A stretch of DNA of 64,000 nt from positions 1-64,000 of the forward strand of contig JBLIMR010000008.1 in the NCBI GenBank assembly GCA_047638815.1, written 5' to 3'. Shown here piece by piece: positions 53,721-62,869 of this stretch; position 1 is the first letter of the stretch, and every line of letters starts with the position of its first letter. The notes under the pieces were generated by a model. It saw nothing but the letters and a program-made list of their open reading frames with translations. It made no database searches and was not told the DNA's origin. A program made the position numbers and the translations under genes. The DNA is from JAJRRH01 sp047638815 (GTDB lineage: Bacteria; Bacteroidota; Bacteroidia; Flavobacteriales_D; JABDKJ01).

Positions 53721-54104
53721 GTGACATTCAGTTTTACACGTGATTACAGATTAAAAAGCAAGAAGGGGATTGGTGACCTTTTTTTAAAGGGCATTAGAAT
53801 CAAGGAATTCCCTTTTACCTTGGTGCATACTGTTGATGAGGATAGAGTTGGTTTGAAAATTAAAATAGGATTGTCTGTTCCTAAAAAATTAGTGCCGAGA
53901 GCTGTTGATAGAATTAGGATCAAAAGGCTTATGAGAGAATCAATAAGGCTAAATATTTCCGAATTGATAACAACCATTGAGAGCCTTGATAAGGCCTATA
54001 ATGTTATGATCATTTATCATGGGAATAAAGACTGCTCACATACTAAGGTTGAAAGTAAAATAATCTTACTTTTAAAACGTTTTAAAGACCAGATATCTAA
54101 ATAA
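53721..54104 (+). CDS. rnpA: Ribonuclease P protein component
   Basis: Protein partner of RNase P RNA in 5' maturation of tRNA. The 127-residue protein has the family pattern FTRDYRLKSKKGIGDLF, GLSVPKKLVPRAVDRIRIKRLMRES and a C-terminal LLLKRF. It starts with GTG at 53721: a stop lies 7 codons upstream and no ATG is available. rpmH is not upstream; the gene heads the rnpA-ctpA-ligase cluster. Confidence 0.92.
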   Translation: MTFSFTRDYRLKSKKGIGDLFLKGIRIKEFPFTLVHTVDEDRVGLKIKIGLSVPKKLVPRAVDRIRIKRLMRESIRLNISELITTIESLDKAYNVMIIYHGNKDCSHTKVESKIILLLKRFKDQISK

Positions 54105-54136
54105 AACTGATTCCGAATCTCAATTACCCCTCGAAT

Positions 54137-55783
54137 ATGAAGTCCAACCTATTTTCAATCAAAAGAAGAATTGTAATTTTCTCTATCCTTATTGCGGGTT
54201 TAAGCATAAGCGCAACTGTTTCAGAAGACTTTTTTGAAATCTCAAAAAACTTAGAAATTTTTTCTGATTTGTATAAAAAAGTAAACCTGTACTATAGTGA
54301 TGATACTAAGCCTGGTGAGCTCATGAAAATAGGAGTTGATGCCATGCTTAAATCGTTGGATCCATACACGGTATATATTCCTGAATCAAGAATGGAGGAC
54401 TATCGCATGATGACAACTGGCCAATATGGTGGAGTGGGCGCATCGATAAAGTTTATTGATAACAAAGTTGTCATTACTGATCCGTATGAAGGATTCCCTG
54501 CTCATAAAGCAGGTATACAGGCTGGTGACATTGTGAAGAAAGTAGATGGTAAAACCATACTTGATATGGATCATGATCAGATTTCTGAATTGCTGAAGGG
54601 GCAGGCGGGCACCTCTGTAAGTTTAAGTATTGAGCGTTATGGAGATGAAATGTCGATAGACCTGGTCAGAGAAGATGTACAAATACCTAATGTGCCATAT
54701 TATGGGCTGGTAAATGAAGATGTTGGATATGTGAAACTCAATAAGTTTACTAAAACTGCAAGTCGTGAAATAAAAGCGGCATATGTCGAAATGCAAAAGC
54801 AAGGCATGGAAAAGTTAATTCTTGATTTAAGAGGTAATACGGGGGGGCTTCTTGGTGAGGCAATCAACATTGTGAATTTTTTCGTGCCAAAGGAAACACC
54901 GATTGTGAGCACAAAAGGTCGTTTGGAGGAGTGGGATAAAACCTATATTGGACTCAACGAACCACTTTCGGCAACTATGCCTCTGGTAGTTTTGGTAGAC
55001 GGGACCTCAGCATCAGCAAGTGAAGTTGTCTCAGGCGCACTGCAAGATCTCGATAGAGCTGTTATTATAGGCACAGAGACCTATGGTAAAGGTTTGGTTC
55101 AACAAACAAAAGATATTGCTTACAACTCAAAAATAAAGTTGACTGTGGCAAAATATTATACGCCAAGTGGAAGATGTATACAAAAATTAGATTACTTCAA
55201 TAAAGTGGATGGTCTTGCTGAGGAGGTTCCTGACGATAACATTGCTGCTTTCAAAACTGCCAATGGTAGAGAGGTGTTCGATGGAAGGGGAATAAAGCCA
55301 GATGTTGTCATTGAAAATGAAAATCTAGCCAATATTGTTTATGGTTTATTTGAAGGCGATCATATATTCAACTATGCAACGCTTTATAAGAAATTGAACT
55401 CGGAACTTTCTGGTGAGGAAAAATTTCAAATGAGTGATACGCAGTATGACGAATTTCTTGGGTGGGTTAAACAGCAAAACATTGAATACTCTAACGAGAG
55501 TGAAACGATAGTTAATGATCTCATTGAAGTCGCTAAGAGTGAACGTTATTATGACTTAAGCGCAAAGGAGCTCGAGGAGTTAAAGAGCAGATTTAAACCC
55601 AATGTTGATAGAGATTTGGTTAAATTTAAAGACCAAGTCACAATGCTCTTGAATAACGAAATAGTGTCTAGGTATTATTACCAGGTTGGTAGAATTAAAA
55701 ATGTCCTTTCTGACGATCCTTACATGGATCAAGCATACACATACTTACAGCAAGATAAAATGAATAGTGTGCTGAAAAACTAA
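54137..55783 (+). CDS. S41-family C-terminal processing peptidase (CtpA), copy 2
   Basis: 548-residue PDZ serine protease with an N-terminal signal/TM (about 10-28), PDZ domain (about 85-165, with ITDPYEGFPAHKAGIQAGD) and the catalytic pair Ser293 (DGTSASASEV) and Lys318 (TYGKGLVQ). The C-terminal part is longer and more acidic than in copy 1. It follows rnpA by 32 bases, a common Bacteroidota arrangement. Confidence 0.92.
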   Translation: MKSNLFSIKRRIVIFSILIAGLSISATVSEDFFEISKNLEIFSDLYKKVNLYYSDDTKPGELMKIGVDAMLKSLDPYTVYIPESRMEDYRMMTTGQYGGVGASIKFIDNKVVITDPYEGFPAHKAGIQAGDIVKKVDGKTILDMDHDQISELLKGQAGTSVSLSIERYGDEMSIDLVREDVQIPNVPYYGLVNEDVGYVKLNKFTKTASREIKAAYVEMQKQGMEKLILDLRGNTGGLLGEAINIVNFFVPKETPIVSTKGRLEEWDKTYIGLNEPLSATMPLVVLVDGTSASASEVVSGALQDLDRAVIIGTETYGKGLVQQTKDIAYNSKIKLTVAKYYTPSGRCIQKLDYFNKVDGLAEEVPDDNIAAFKTANGREVFDGRGIKPDVVIENENLANIVYGLFEGDHIFNYATLYKKLNSELSGEEKFQMSDTQYDEFLGWVKQQNIEYSNESETIVNDLIEVAKSERYYDLSAKELEELKSRFKPNVDRDLVKFKDQVTMLLNNEIVSRYYYQVGRIKNVLSDDPYMDQAYTYLQQDKMNSVLKN

Positions 55784-55803
55784 AGCCACATTTGACATTC
55801 TCC

Positions 55804-57351
55804 ATGGATAACATAACCATAAAAAACTATAGTGCCAAGCTATACCTTTTGGGGGTTTTCGTCATGGTATGTGGTTTACCTCTAGGAAACGTTATTATCA
55901 GTATTGGAAGTATGATAATTTTTGGTGCTGCGTTAATTCATGGGGATCTAAAAAATAAGATTAAGCTATTCTCAAAAAATAAAAATGCGCTGCTAGCAAC
56001 GTCTATTTTTATTCTTTACGTCCTTGGTGGTATTCATACTTCAGATACCAGCCAATTCATGAAAGAGCTAAGGATCATAACACCTCTTTTGCTTCTGCCT
56101 TTTGCATTTTCTTCCATGCCTGCGCTCAGTGATAAAATGGTCAAAGTAGTTCTTCACTTTTTTGTGCTTGCTGTTTTCTCAAATTCAATTGTTTCCTTCA
56201 TTTTTCATCTCAATAGTGTTGATCTACGTTATAGAGATGCTGTTTTGTTTGTCAGTCATATTCGGTATTCGTTAATGCTTGTTTTAAGTCTTCACATCCT
56301 ACTTTATTACTCAATCTCTGGAAATAATTGGTACCGAATTATCGCTTTACTTTTTGGTCTTTGGTTATTATATTTTATGAATCTTTTTGAATCCGGAACT
56401 GGATTTGTAATCGCTATCATAACCGCTGTTACCGGCTTTATTTATTTTATCCATAAGCTTCCCAATCGAAAAATAAAATTGGCTCTGACCACGGCAATGA
56501 TATTGATAATCGGACTTATCTTTTATAAGATTTTGATATCATACAACCAATACTTTGATGCCGAAGTAGTCGTAGAAATTAGTTTAGACAAAAAAACATT
56601 AAATGGTGAGACTTATGTTCATCGGGAGAATTTAGGAACGTTGGAAAACGGCAATTATATTTGGAAATATTATGCGCCAAAAGAAACAAAAAAAGCTTGG
56701 AATACGGTTTCAAAAATAAGACACGATGGGCTTGATAAAAATGGCCATAAAATCTTTGGAACTATTGTTAGATATATGACCTCCAGGGGACTTCGAAAAG
56801 ATGCTCGAGGTGTTGCACAATTAAGCCAAGTAGATATCAGCAATATAGAAAATGGGCAAACCAACTATTTACACGATTCTCAAAAGGGGATTGATCGTAG
56901 ACTGAATCAAATATTTTATGAAATTGATCGCTACAGGATGGATTTTGACCCTAGTGATAGTCCTACTATTAGAAGGCTTCATTTTTGGAATACCGCAATT
57001 GGTTTGATAAAACAAAATCCATTGGTTGGGGTGGGAACAGGGGATGTGAAAAAAGAAATGTTGGTGGAGTACGAAAAGATGAATTCCCCTTTGGCACTTG
57101 ATGCCAGAAAATTAATACATAACCAATATTTAACCATAGCCGTTCAGTTTGGTTTGTTAGGAATGGGATGGTTAATTTTTGTTCTGCTATTTCCTGTTAT
57201 TGGGAACATGCAAAGACCAATATATCCCAGTATAATTTTCCTTTTGATTTTTGCCCTTAGCTGTCTTTCTGAGGACACCTTGAATACTCAGGTAGGTTTA
57301 TCCTTCTTCAGCTATTTCTATTGTTTTTTCTTCGTTAGGCGAAGATCCTAA
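55804..57351 (+). CDS. O-antigen ligase/polymerase-like (Wzy_C) membrane protein
   Basis: 515-residue protein with about ten TM helices and a large hydrophilic loop (about 250-410). The family motif is visible as RLHFWNTAIGLIKQNPLVGVG and HNQYLTIAVQFG in the loop after the central helices. It probably transfers or polymerises surface glycan on lipid carriers or lipid A core; substrate unknown. I start at ATG 55804; the frame can be read from a TTG 12 bases earlier. It converges with recJ, overlapping by 4 bases. Confidence 0.8.
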   Translation: MDNITIKNYSAKLYLLGVFVMVCGLPLGNVIISIGSMIIFGAALIHGDLKNKIKLFSKNKNALLATSIFILYVLGGIHTSDTSQFMKELRIITPLLLLPFAFSSMPALSDKMVKVVLHFFVLAVFSNSIVSFIFHLNSVDLRYRDAVLFVSHIRYSLMLVLSLHILLYYSISGNNWYRIIALLFGLWLLYFMNLFESGTGFVIAIITAVTGFIYFIHKLPNRKIKLALTTAMILIIGLIFYKILISYNQYFDAEVVVEISLDKKTLNGETYVHRENLGTLENGNYIWKYYAPKETKKAWNTVSKIRHDGLDKNGHKIFGTIVRYMTSRGLRKDARGVAQLSQVDISNIENGQTNYLHDSQKGIDRRLNQIFYEIDRYRMDFDPSDSPTIRRLHFWNTAIGLIKQNPLVGVGTGDVKKEMLVEYEKMNSPLALDARKLIHNQYLTIAVQFGLLGMGWLIFVLLFPVIGNMQRPIYPSIIFLLIFALSCLSEDTLNTQVGLSFFSYFYCFFFVRRRS

Positions 57352-59060
57352 TCCTTGGATAATCTAATGTCTTTAACCATCAGTTGAAGAGTTACTTTGC
57401 CCCTCCAATGGTTCTCTTCAATACTGTAAACAACATCAAATAGCTCGCCTGATTTCACAAGCTCCAGATACTCCGGCATGCTGAATCCTATGCCATCAAA
57501 TTTGATAAGAGGGTTGTCTTCTTGAAAAACGTTTAGCTTTAAATGTGCTTCTTTTAGGAGCCTGCTTGAGCCGCTATCGAAACATCGGTAGGAGACAAAA
57601 ACAGGCTTCATGTTTCTCGGGCCGAATGGTCCCATCTGTTTTAGTATGTTGTAAAACTTGGTGGTAATATTTACAAACTCCATCTCTTGATCAATTAGCA
57701 CCTCAGGCTTGAGCCATTCATCCTTCATGTTTTGACTTACATAATTCTCGAATCGATCAATAAAAGTATTAATATTCTCTTTCTTCATCGTAAGTCCAGC
57801 TGCGTACATATGACCTCCAAAATTTTCCAATAGATCACTACAAGAATCTATGGCATTGTATACGTCAAAGTGTTTTACGGACCTGGCCGAACCTGTTAAT
57901 TTGCCTTCATTTTCTGTTAGGACTATTGTGGGTTTGTAATGTGTCTCAATTAATCTTGATGCAACTATACCAACAACACCTTTATGCCAATTATCACTGT
58001 GAACTACCGTTGACATTGAGTTTGAATACCTTGGGTTTTCATCAATCATTACCAGGGCCTGCTCTGTAATATCTTTATCAAGGGTTCTTCTTGTAGTGTT
58101 GTATTGATTAATTTTTTCCACCATTTCAGATGTTGAATCTTCCGCTGTTGAGCTCAACAATTCTACTGCTCGATTTCCAGAGTCGATTCTCCCTGCGGCA
58201 TTAATTCTTGGCGCTATTATAAATACTAGATCAGTAATCGTTAAGTCTTTATTGACTTTGGCAACATCTAATAGTTTTTTAATCCCAGGCCGAGGGTTGG
58301 CGTTTATTTGTTTCAAGCCGTAATGACATAATATTCTGTTTTCTCCAGTTATTGGAACTATGTCAGCACCAATCGCTACCGCCACCAAGTCAAGAAAAGT
58401 AAACAAATGAGTTAATTCTATATCTGATTTTATACAAAATCCCTGAAGTAACTTAAACCCAACGCCACAACCACAAAGTTCTTTATAAGGATAATTGCAA
58501 TCCTCTCTTTTAGGGTCTAATACCGCTACAGCAGGAGGTAAAATATCACCTGGCCTATGGTGGTCACATATGATAAAATCAATTTTTTTATCATTTGCGT
58601 ATGCCACTTTTTCTACTGCTTTTATGCCGCAATCTAAAGCGATGATTAATGAAAAGTCATTGTCATTTGCAAAATCTATCCCTTGGTAAGAGACACCATA
58701 ACCCTCTTTATATCTATCCGGAATATAATATGCCACATTCATTCCTAAGTCCCTTAAAAAGGAATACACAACCGAAACAGAGGTTGTTCCGTCAACATCA
58801 TAATCTCCGTAAATTAAAACCTGTTCTTCATTGGCCCTTGCAAGCAGAAGTCTCTCTACAGCAATGCTCATATCCTTCATTAAAAAAGGATCATGTAAGC
58901 CGTCAATGTTAGGTCTGAAAAAAGTCTTTGCATCATCAAATGAATTAATGCCTCTTTGCATCAGGATGTTCGCAAGACTATCATTAATATTTAATGAAGA
59001 TGATAATTCTAAAAGCAATTTTTCATCGCCTCTTTCTTTTATTTTCCAGATTTTTTCCAA
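57348..59060 (-). CDS. recJ: Single-stranded-DNA exonuclease RecJ
   Basis: 5'-3' exonuclease of recombination and mismatch repair; 570 residues. DHH-family motifs are present: YGDYDVDGTTS (motif I), a DHH in CDHHRPGD and GGHMYAAGL in the DHHA1 domain. The start is TTG at 59060, giving MEKIWKIKER, the usual opening; a perfect promoter box 14 bases upstream makes a longer start unlikely. Confidence 0.93.
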   Translation of the reverse strand: MEKIWKIKERGDEKLLLELSSSLNINDSLANILMQRGINSFDDAKTFFRPNIDGLHDPFLMKDMSIAVERLLLARANEEQVLIYGDYDVDGTTSVSVVYSFLRDLGMNVAYYIPDRYKEGYGVSYQGIDFANDNDFSLIIALDCGIKAVEKVAYANDKKIDFIICDHHRPGDILPPAVAVLDPKREDCNYPYKELCGCGVGFKLLQGFCIKSDIELTHLFTFLDLVAVAIGADIVPITGENRILCHYGLKQINANPRPGIKKLLDVAKVNKDLTITDLVFIIAPRINAAGRIDSGNRAVELLSSTAEDSTSEMVEKINQYNTTRRTLDKDITEQALVMIDENPRYSNSMSTVVHSDNWHKGVVGIVASRLIETHYKPTIVLTENEGKLTGSARSVKHFDVYNAIDSCSDLLENFGGHMYAAGLTMKKENINTFIDRFENYVSQNMKDEWLKPEVLIDQEMEFVNITTKFYNILKQMGPFGPRNMKPVFVSYRCFDSGSSRLLKEAHLKLNVFQEDNPLIKFDGIGFSMPEYLELVKSGELFDVVYSIEENHWRGKVTLQLMVKDIRLSKD

Positions 59061-59073
59061 GAAGAAGTTTTTT

Positions 59074-59081
59074 CAAAGATA
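59074..59081 (-). promoter_or_regulatory. Promoter -7 box of recJ
   Basis: The minus strand reads TATCTTTG. Transcription would begin near 59068, about 8 bases before the TTG start, a very short leader. Confidence 0.55.
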
Positions 59082-59125
59082 ATCTATTAATGTGCGCGAA
59101 ATTCTAACGCGCTTATCTTAGTTGT

Positions 59126-59833
59126 TTATGACTCAACGATTTCGAAATTAAATAGCGCTTGAATATTGTTTCTAAGAACCATCTTTACCTCGTCAATATT
59201 GACCTCCATTCCAAGTTCGTTTTGCATGGATGTTACTGCCTTATCCGTAATGCCGCATGGAACAATGTTGTTGAAATAACTCAAGTCAGTATTTACGTTA
59301 AAAGCAAAGCCGTGCATTGTTACCCAACGGCTACATTTTACTCCTAAAGCTGCAATCTTTCTTACTTTTATTGGATCGTCAATATCAAGCCAAACACCCG
59401 TCAATCCATCTATCCTGCCTCCAATTATATTGTAATGATTTAGTGTAAGAATGATGGCTTCTTCAAGAAACCTAAGGTACTTGTGAATATCAGTAAAGAA
59501 ATAATCCAAGTCAAAAATGGGGTAACCAACTATTTGTCCAGGACCGTGGTAAGTAATATCTCCCCCCCTATTAATTTTGTAAAAGGTAGCCCCCTTATTC
59601 TCCAACATTTTTTGGTTGATCAATAAATGTTCTTCCTTGCCACTTTTACCGAGTGTATATACGTGAGGATGTTCCACAAAAAGAAGGTGGTTTTTTGTTT
59701 CCACTCTTTCGTCTTCAGGTTTCTTTCTGTTTGCTATTTTAGTATCAACAGTTCCCTTGAAAATACTTTCTTGATAATCCCAAGTTTCTTTGTAATCCTT
59801 CTTGCCTAAATCCTCAAAAAAGACCTTTGTCAT
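59126..59833 (-). CDS. lipB: Octanoyl-[acyl-carrier-protein]:protein octanoyltransferase
   Basis: Moves octanoate from ACP to lipoyl domains in lipoate synthesis; 235 residues. Motifs: RGGDITYHGPGQIVGYPIFDL, the catalytic Lys159 in RKIAALGVKCSRW, and the catalytic Cys193 in IVPCGIT. Length is normal. It is 3 bases downstream of the isomerase gene on the same strand. Confidence 0.95.
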   Translation of the reverse strand: MTKVFFEDLGKKDYKETWDYQESIFKGTVDTKIANRKKPEDERVETKNHLLFVEHPHVYTLGKSGKEEHLLINQKMLENKGATFYKINRGGDITYHGPGQIVGYPIFDLDYFFTDIHKYLRFLEEAIILTLNHYNIIGGRIDGLTGVWLDIDDPIKVRKIAALGVKCSRWVTMHGFAFNVNTDLSYFNNIVPCGITDKAVTSMQNELGMEVNIDEVKMVLRNNIQALFNFEIVES

Positions 59834-59836
59834 CTT

Positions 59837-60826
59837 TTAGTTTTTTGCCAATTCAGCTTTCAAATTATCAATGACTTTTACCTCAACCGGGTCGATATTT
59901 TTATTGACTGCCAAATAATAAGATATCCAATCTCCGAAATGGATTAAGTAATAAGATCGCTCAATAATGCTATCACCTTTGGCGTGAATTTCAGTAACAT
60001 TACTGGTGTATTCTTTGAAAATAGCCTTGCTAAGATTCATTCGTAATTGGGTCTTGGAGTAATCATCTTCAGTTCTGAACATGACAACGGCATATCTCTT
60101 ATCACCTCCGGCCCATCCAACCAATTCATTATGATTCATTTCTGGAAAGACATTATTCCAACAAAGCATTTTTGAGTTTTCATTGATTTGTTGTCTGAAC
60201 CTAACCCCTACACCTTCATAGCTAGGGTTAGTATATATAACTGGCACATGGTTGTGTATTTGACCAGCAATTTCTTTAGCCTGTGCTTCTATTTGGTCTT
60301 TCTCCGCGATCAACTGATCTGCTATTTTCAATAACTTACTCTCAAAGGCATCCGAAATTAGCCCGTAAGAAAGAAGGATGTATAGTAATTGAGGGCTGTT
60401 TAGTCCAAAGCTAGCTCTTGGTGGAAGACCACCCGGAATCTGAATGAAATTCAACCCAAGACTTTTTGCCTTTTCCAAAACCTTACCTCCAGATGTGACG
60501 CAAGCAACTTCACACCCTCTTTCAAGAGCTATATTCATAGCGCTCAAGGTTTCTTCTGTGTTTCCGGAATATGAACTTATTATTACAAGCGTTTTTTTGT
60601 CAACGAAGTTTGGTAGGTGATAGTCATTGTTTGTAATAACTGGCACTGTCAGTTCGCCACTTACCATCTGAGAAATAATCTTTCCACCTATTCCCGATCC
60701 ACCTAAACCAGATATAACCACATTGTTAATCGTTAGGTCTCTACTTTTAAAATTTCTTTTGTTTCCAATCTGAACAGCATCTTTTAGTTGCTGTGGAAAA
60801 TCTTTTATTAATTCGTTCATCTTCAT
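59837..60826 (-). CDS. Bifunctional phosphoglucose/phosphomannose isomerase
   Basis: Interconverts fructose 6-phosphate with glucose 6-phosphate and mannose 6-phosphate. The 329-residue protein has two SIS domains: VISGLGGSGIGGKI and VIISSYSGNTEETLSA in the first, and the catalytic MNHNELVGW in the second. This compact form, with the GxGGSG motif, is the PGI/PMI enzyme typical of archaea and Bacteroidota. A second ATG (60820) is possible. It is upstream of lipB and probably co-transcribed. Confidence 0.92.
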   Translation of the reverse strand: MKMNELIKDFPQQLKDAVQIGNKRNFKSRDLTINNVVISGLGGSGIGGKIISQMVSGELTVPVITNNDYHLPNFVDKKTLVIISSYSGNTEETLSAMNIALERGCEVACVTSGGKVLEKAKSLGLNFIQIPGGLPPRASFGLNSPQLLYILLSYGLISDAFESKLLKIADQLIAEKDQIEAQAKEIAGQIHNHVPVIYTNPSYEGVGVRFRQQINENSKMLCWNNVFPEMNHNELVGWAGGDKRYAVVMFRTEDDYSKTQLRMNLSKAIFKEYTSNVTEIHAKGDSIIERSYYLIHFGDWISYYLAVNKNIDPVEVKVIDNLKAELAKN

Positions 60827-61004
60827 AATCCTTATTTTGAAACCTTTAAGAAGGCCAATAAGCTTGCGAAATAACAGAAAATATTTGATTGATACTAGTA
60901 TTTATGGGGAAGAAATGCCGATCAAAACACTCGTGAAGGTTTTTAATTTTTATAGGCTGCTTTGGAAGCATGAACTACTTTGATTCTAGCATCTGAGGTG
61001 TCAA

Positions 61005-61065
61005 TTAGCAAAAAGCTAACTTAACGACTCAAGAGTTTGGGAATTAATATCCCTTAGGGATTAAT
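61005..61065 (+). repeat. Two small hairpins in the lysS upstream region
   Basis: TTAGC-AAAAA-GCTAA (61005-61019) and ATTAATatCCCT/AGGGATTAAT (61043-61065, with an AT bulge). They lie just upstream of the -7 box, not in the leader, so an operator role is more plausible than attenuation. The remaining intergenic stretch from 60827 shows no gene. Confidence 0.5.
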
Positions 61066-61080
61066 CTCCATAAATTGAAA

Positions 61081-61088
61081 TATCTTTG
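61081..61088 (+). promoter_or_regulatory. Promoter -7 box of lysS
   Basis: TATCTTTG, perfect TAnnTTTG, with a predicted leader of about 19 bases to ATG 61114. No good -33 TTG is present, the two hairpins occupying that space. Confidence 0.6.
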
Positions 61089-61113
61089 AGGCTTACAATT
61101 TTAAAGGCATATA

Positions 61114-62817
61114 ATGATGTTATCCGAACAAGAACTCGTAAGACGAGAGGCGTTGAAAGCTATAAAGGCTAAGGGCATAGATCCCTTTCCGGCAGCCCTA
61201 TATCCAGTAGATATTCTATCTCAGGACATAAAGTCAAATTATGAAGAGGGTAAGAAAGTTTGTATTGCTGGTCGATTAATGCGTAAAAAGGTTCAGGGAA
61301 AAGCTTCTTTTGCTGAGATTCAAGATTCTCAAGGAAGGGTACAGGTATATTTTAACCGAGATGAAATATGCCCCGGGGAAGATAAAGTCATGTACAATGA
61401 TATTTTCAAGAAATTATTAGACCTAGGTGATTTTGTAGGAATAAAAGGGGAATTATTTGAAACCAAAGTGGGTGAAATAACTGTGATGGTCAAAGAGTTT
61501 ACTATTCTTAGTAAATCACTAAAGCCGCTCCCTCTTCCTAAAACTGATGCTGATGGTAAAGTACATGATGCATTTACTGATCCTGAACTGAGGTATCGTC
61601 AACGATATGTTGATCTTGTTGTGAACCCACAAGTCAAAGATGTTTTTGTAAAAAGGACTAAATTATTCAATGCTATGCGTCAATACTTCAATGATGCTGG
61701 ATATTTTGAAGTCGAAACGCCTATTCTTCAGCCAATACCAGGTGGGGCTGCAGCTAGACCTTTTGTCACGCATCATAATGCTTTGGATGTTCCGTTATAT
61801 ATGCGAATTGCCAATGAGCTTTATTTGAAGAGGCTAATAGTTGGTGGCTTTGATGGCGTGTATGAGTTTTCGAAAAACTTCAGAAATGAGGGAATGGATA
61901 GAACCCATAATCCGGAATTTACGGCCATGGAAATATATGTAGCCTACAAGGATTACAATTGGATGATGGACTTTACTGAGAAGCTTCTTGAACATTGTGC
62001 AATTGCCGTAAATGGAACCACAGAAGCTGTTTTTGGCGAGCATACAATTGATTTTAAGGCGCCTTACAAAAGGATAACCATGCGTCAATCTATTATTGAC
62101 TTTACGGGTTTTGATATTGGAGGAAAAAGCGAAGAAGAGTTAAGATCTGCAGCGAAAGATTTGGGTGTTGATGTTAATGAAACTATGGGTAAGGGAAAGT
62201 TGATCGATGAGATATTCGGGGAGAAGTGTGAGGGGAATTACATTCAACCTACCTACATCACTGATTACCCAAAGGAAATGTCTCCCTTATGCAAAACCCA
62301 TAGAGAAGACCCTGAGTTAACTGAGCGGTTTGAGTTAATGGTCTGTGGCAAAGAAATAGCCAACGCTTATTCAGAGCTTAACGATCCAATTGACCAACGA
62401 GAGCGGTTTGAAGAACAAGTGAAGTTGTCTGAAAAGGGGGACGATGAAGCCATGTTTATCGATCAAGATTTTTTAAGAGCTTTGGAATATGGAATGCCTC
62501 CTACTAGTGGATTGGGAATAGGAATGGATCGATTGATTATGTTCTTAACCAATAACCCGTCAATTCAAGAAGTGTTGTTTTTCCCACAAATGAAACCTGA
62601 GAGTTTTGAAACTAAAAAGTCATTAGAACTAAATGATAGTGAAAAGGTGATTTTCGATATACTATCAGATCATAAGACTATGGCTTTAAGCGATCTAAAA
62701 GATTCTTCAGGCTTGTCAAACAAGCAGTGGGATAAAGGAATAAAAGGGCTAGGAAAGCTTGGTGTGACTAAAGTGACCAAAACTGATGACAACTTAATTG
62801 TTGAGGTTGTTGAGTAA
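61114..62817 (+). CDS. lysS: Lysyl-tRNA synthetase (class II)
   Basis: Charges tRNA-Lys. The 567-residue protein has an N-terminal OB anticodon-binding domain (about 50-150), motif 2 FRNEGMDRTHNPEFTAMEIY and motif 3 GLGIGMDRLIMF. The last 65 residues (from about 505) form an extra helical/winged-helix-like extension beyond the E. coli enzyme, a common feature of Bacteroidota LysS. It is flanked by two convergent or divergent minus-strand genes. Confidence 0.96.
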   Translation: MMLSEQELVRREALKAIKAKGIDPFPAALYPVDILSQDIKSNYEEGKKVCIAGRLMRKKVQGKASFAEIQDSQGRVQVYFNRDEICPGEDKVMYNDIFKKLLDLGDFVGIKGELFETKVGEITVMVKEFTILSKSLKPLPLPKTDADGKVHDAFTDPELRYRQRYVDLVVNPQVKDVFVKRTKLFNAMRQYFNDAGYFEVETPILQPIPGGAAARPFVTHHNALDVPLYMRIANELYLKRLIVGGFDGVYEFSKNFRNEGMDRTHNPEFTAMEIYVAYKDYNWMMDFTEKLLEHCAIAVNGTTEAVFGEHTIDFKAPYKRITMRQSIIDFTGFDIGGKSEEELRSAAKDLGVDVNETMGKGKLIDEIFGEKCEGNYIQPTYITDYPKEMSPLCKTHREDPELTERFELMVCGKEIANAYSELNDPIDQRERFEEQVKLSEKGDDEAMFIDQDFLRALEYGMPPTSGLGIGMDRLIMFLTNNPSIQEVLFFPQMKPESFETKKSLELNDSEKVIFDILSDHKTMALSDLKDSSGLSNKQWDKGIKGLGKLGVTKVTKTDDNLIVEVVE

Positions 62818-62869
62818 ATGTATCCACCTCAACTTAACGATTTGATAGGGTTGGCCAATGTCCGAGTAT

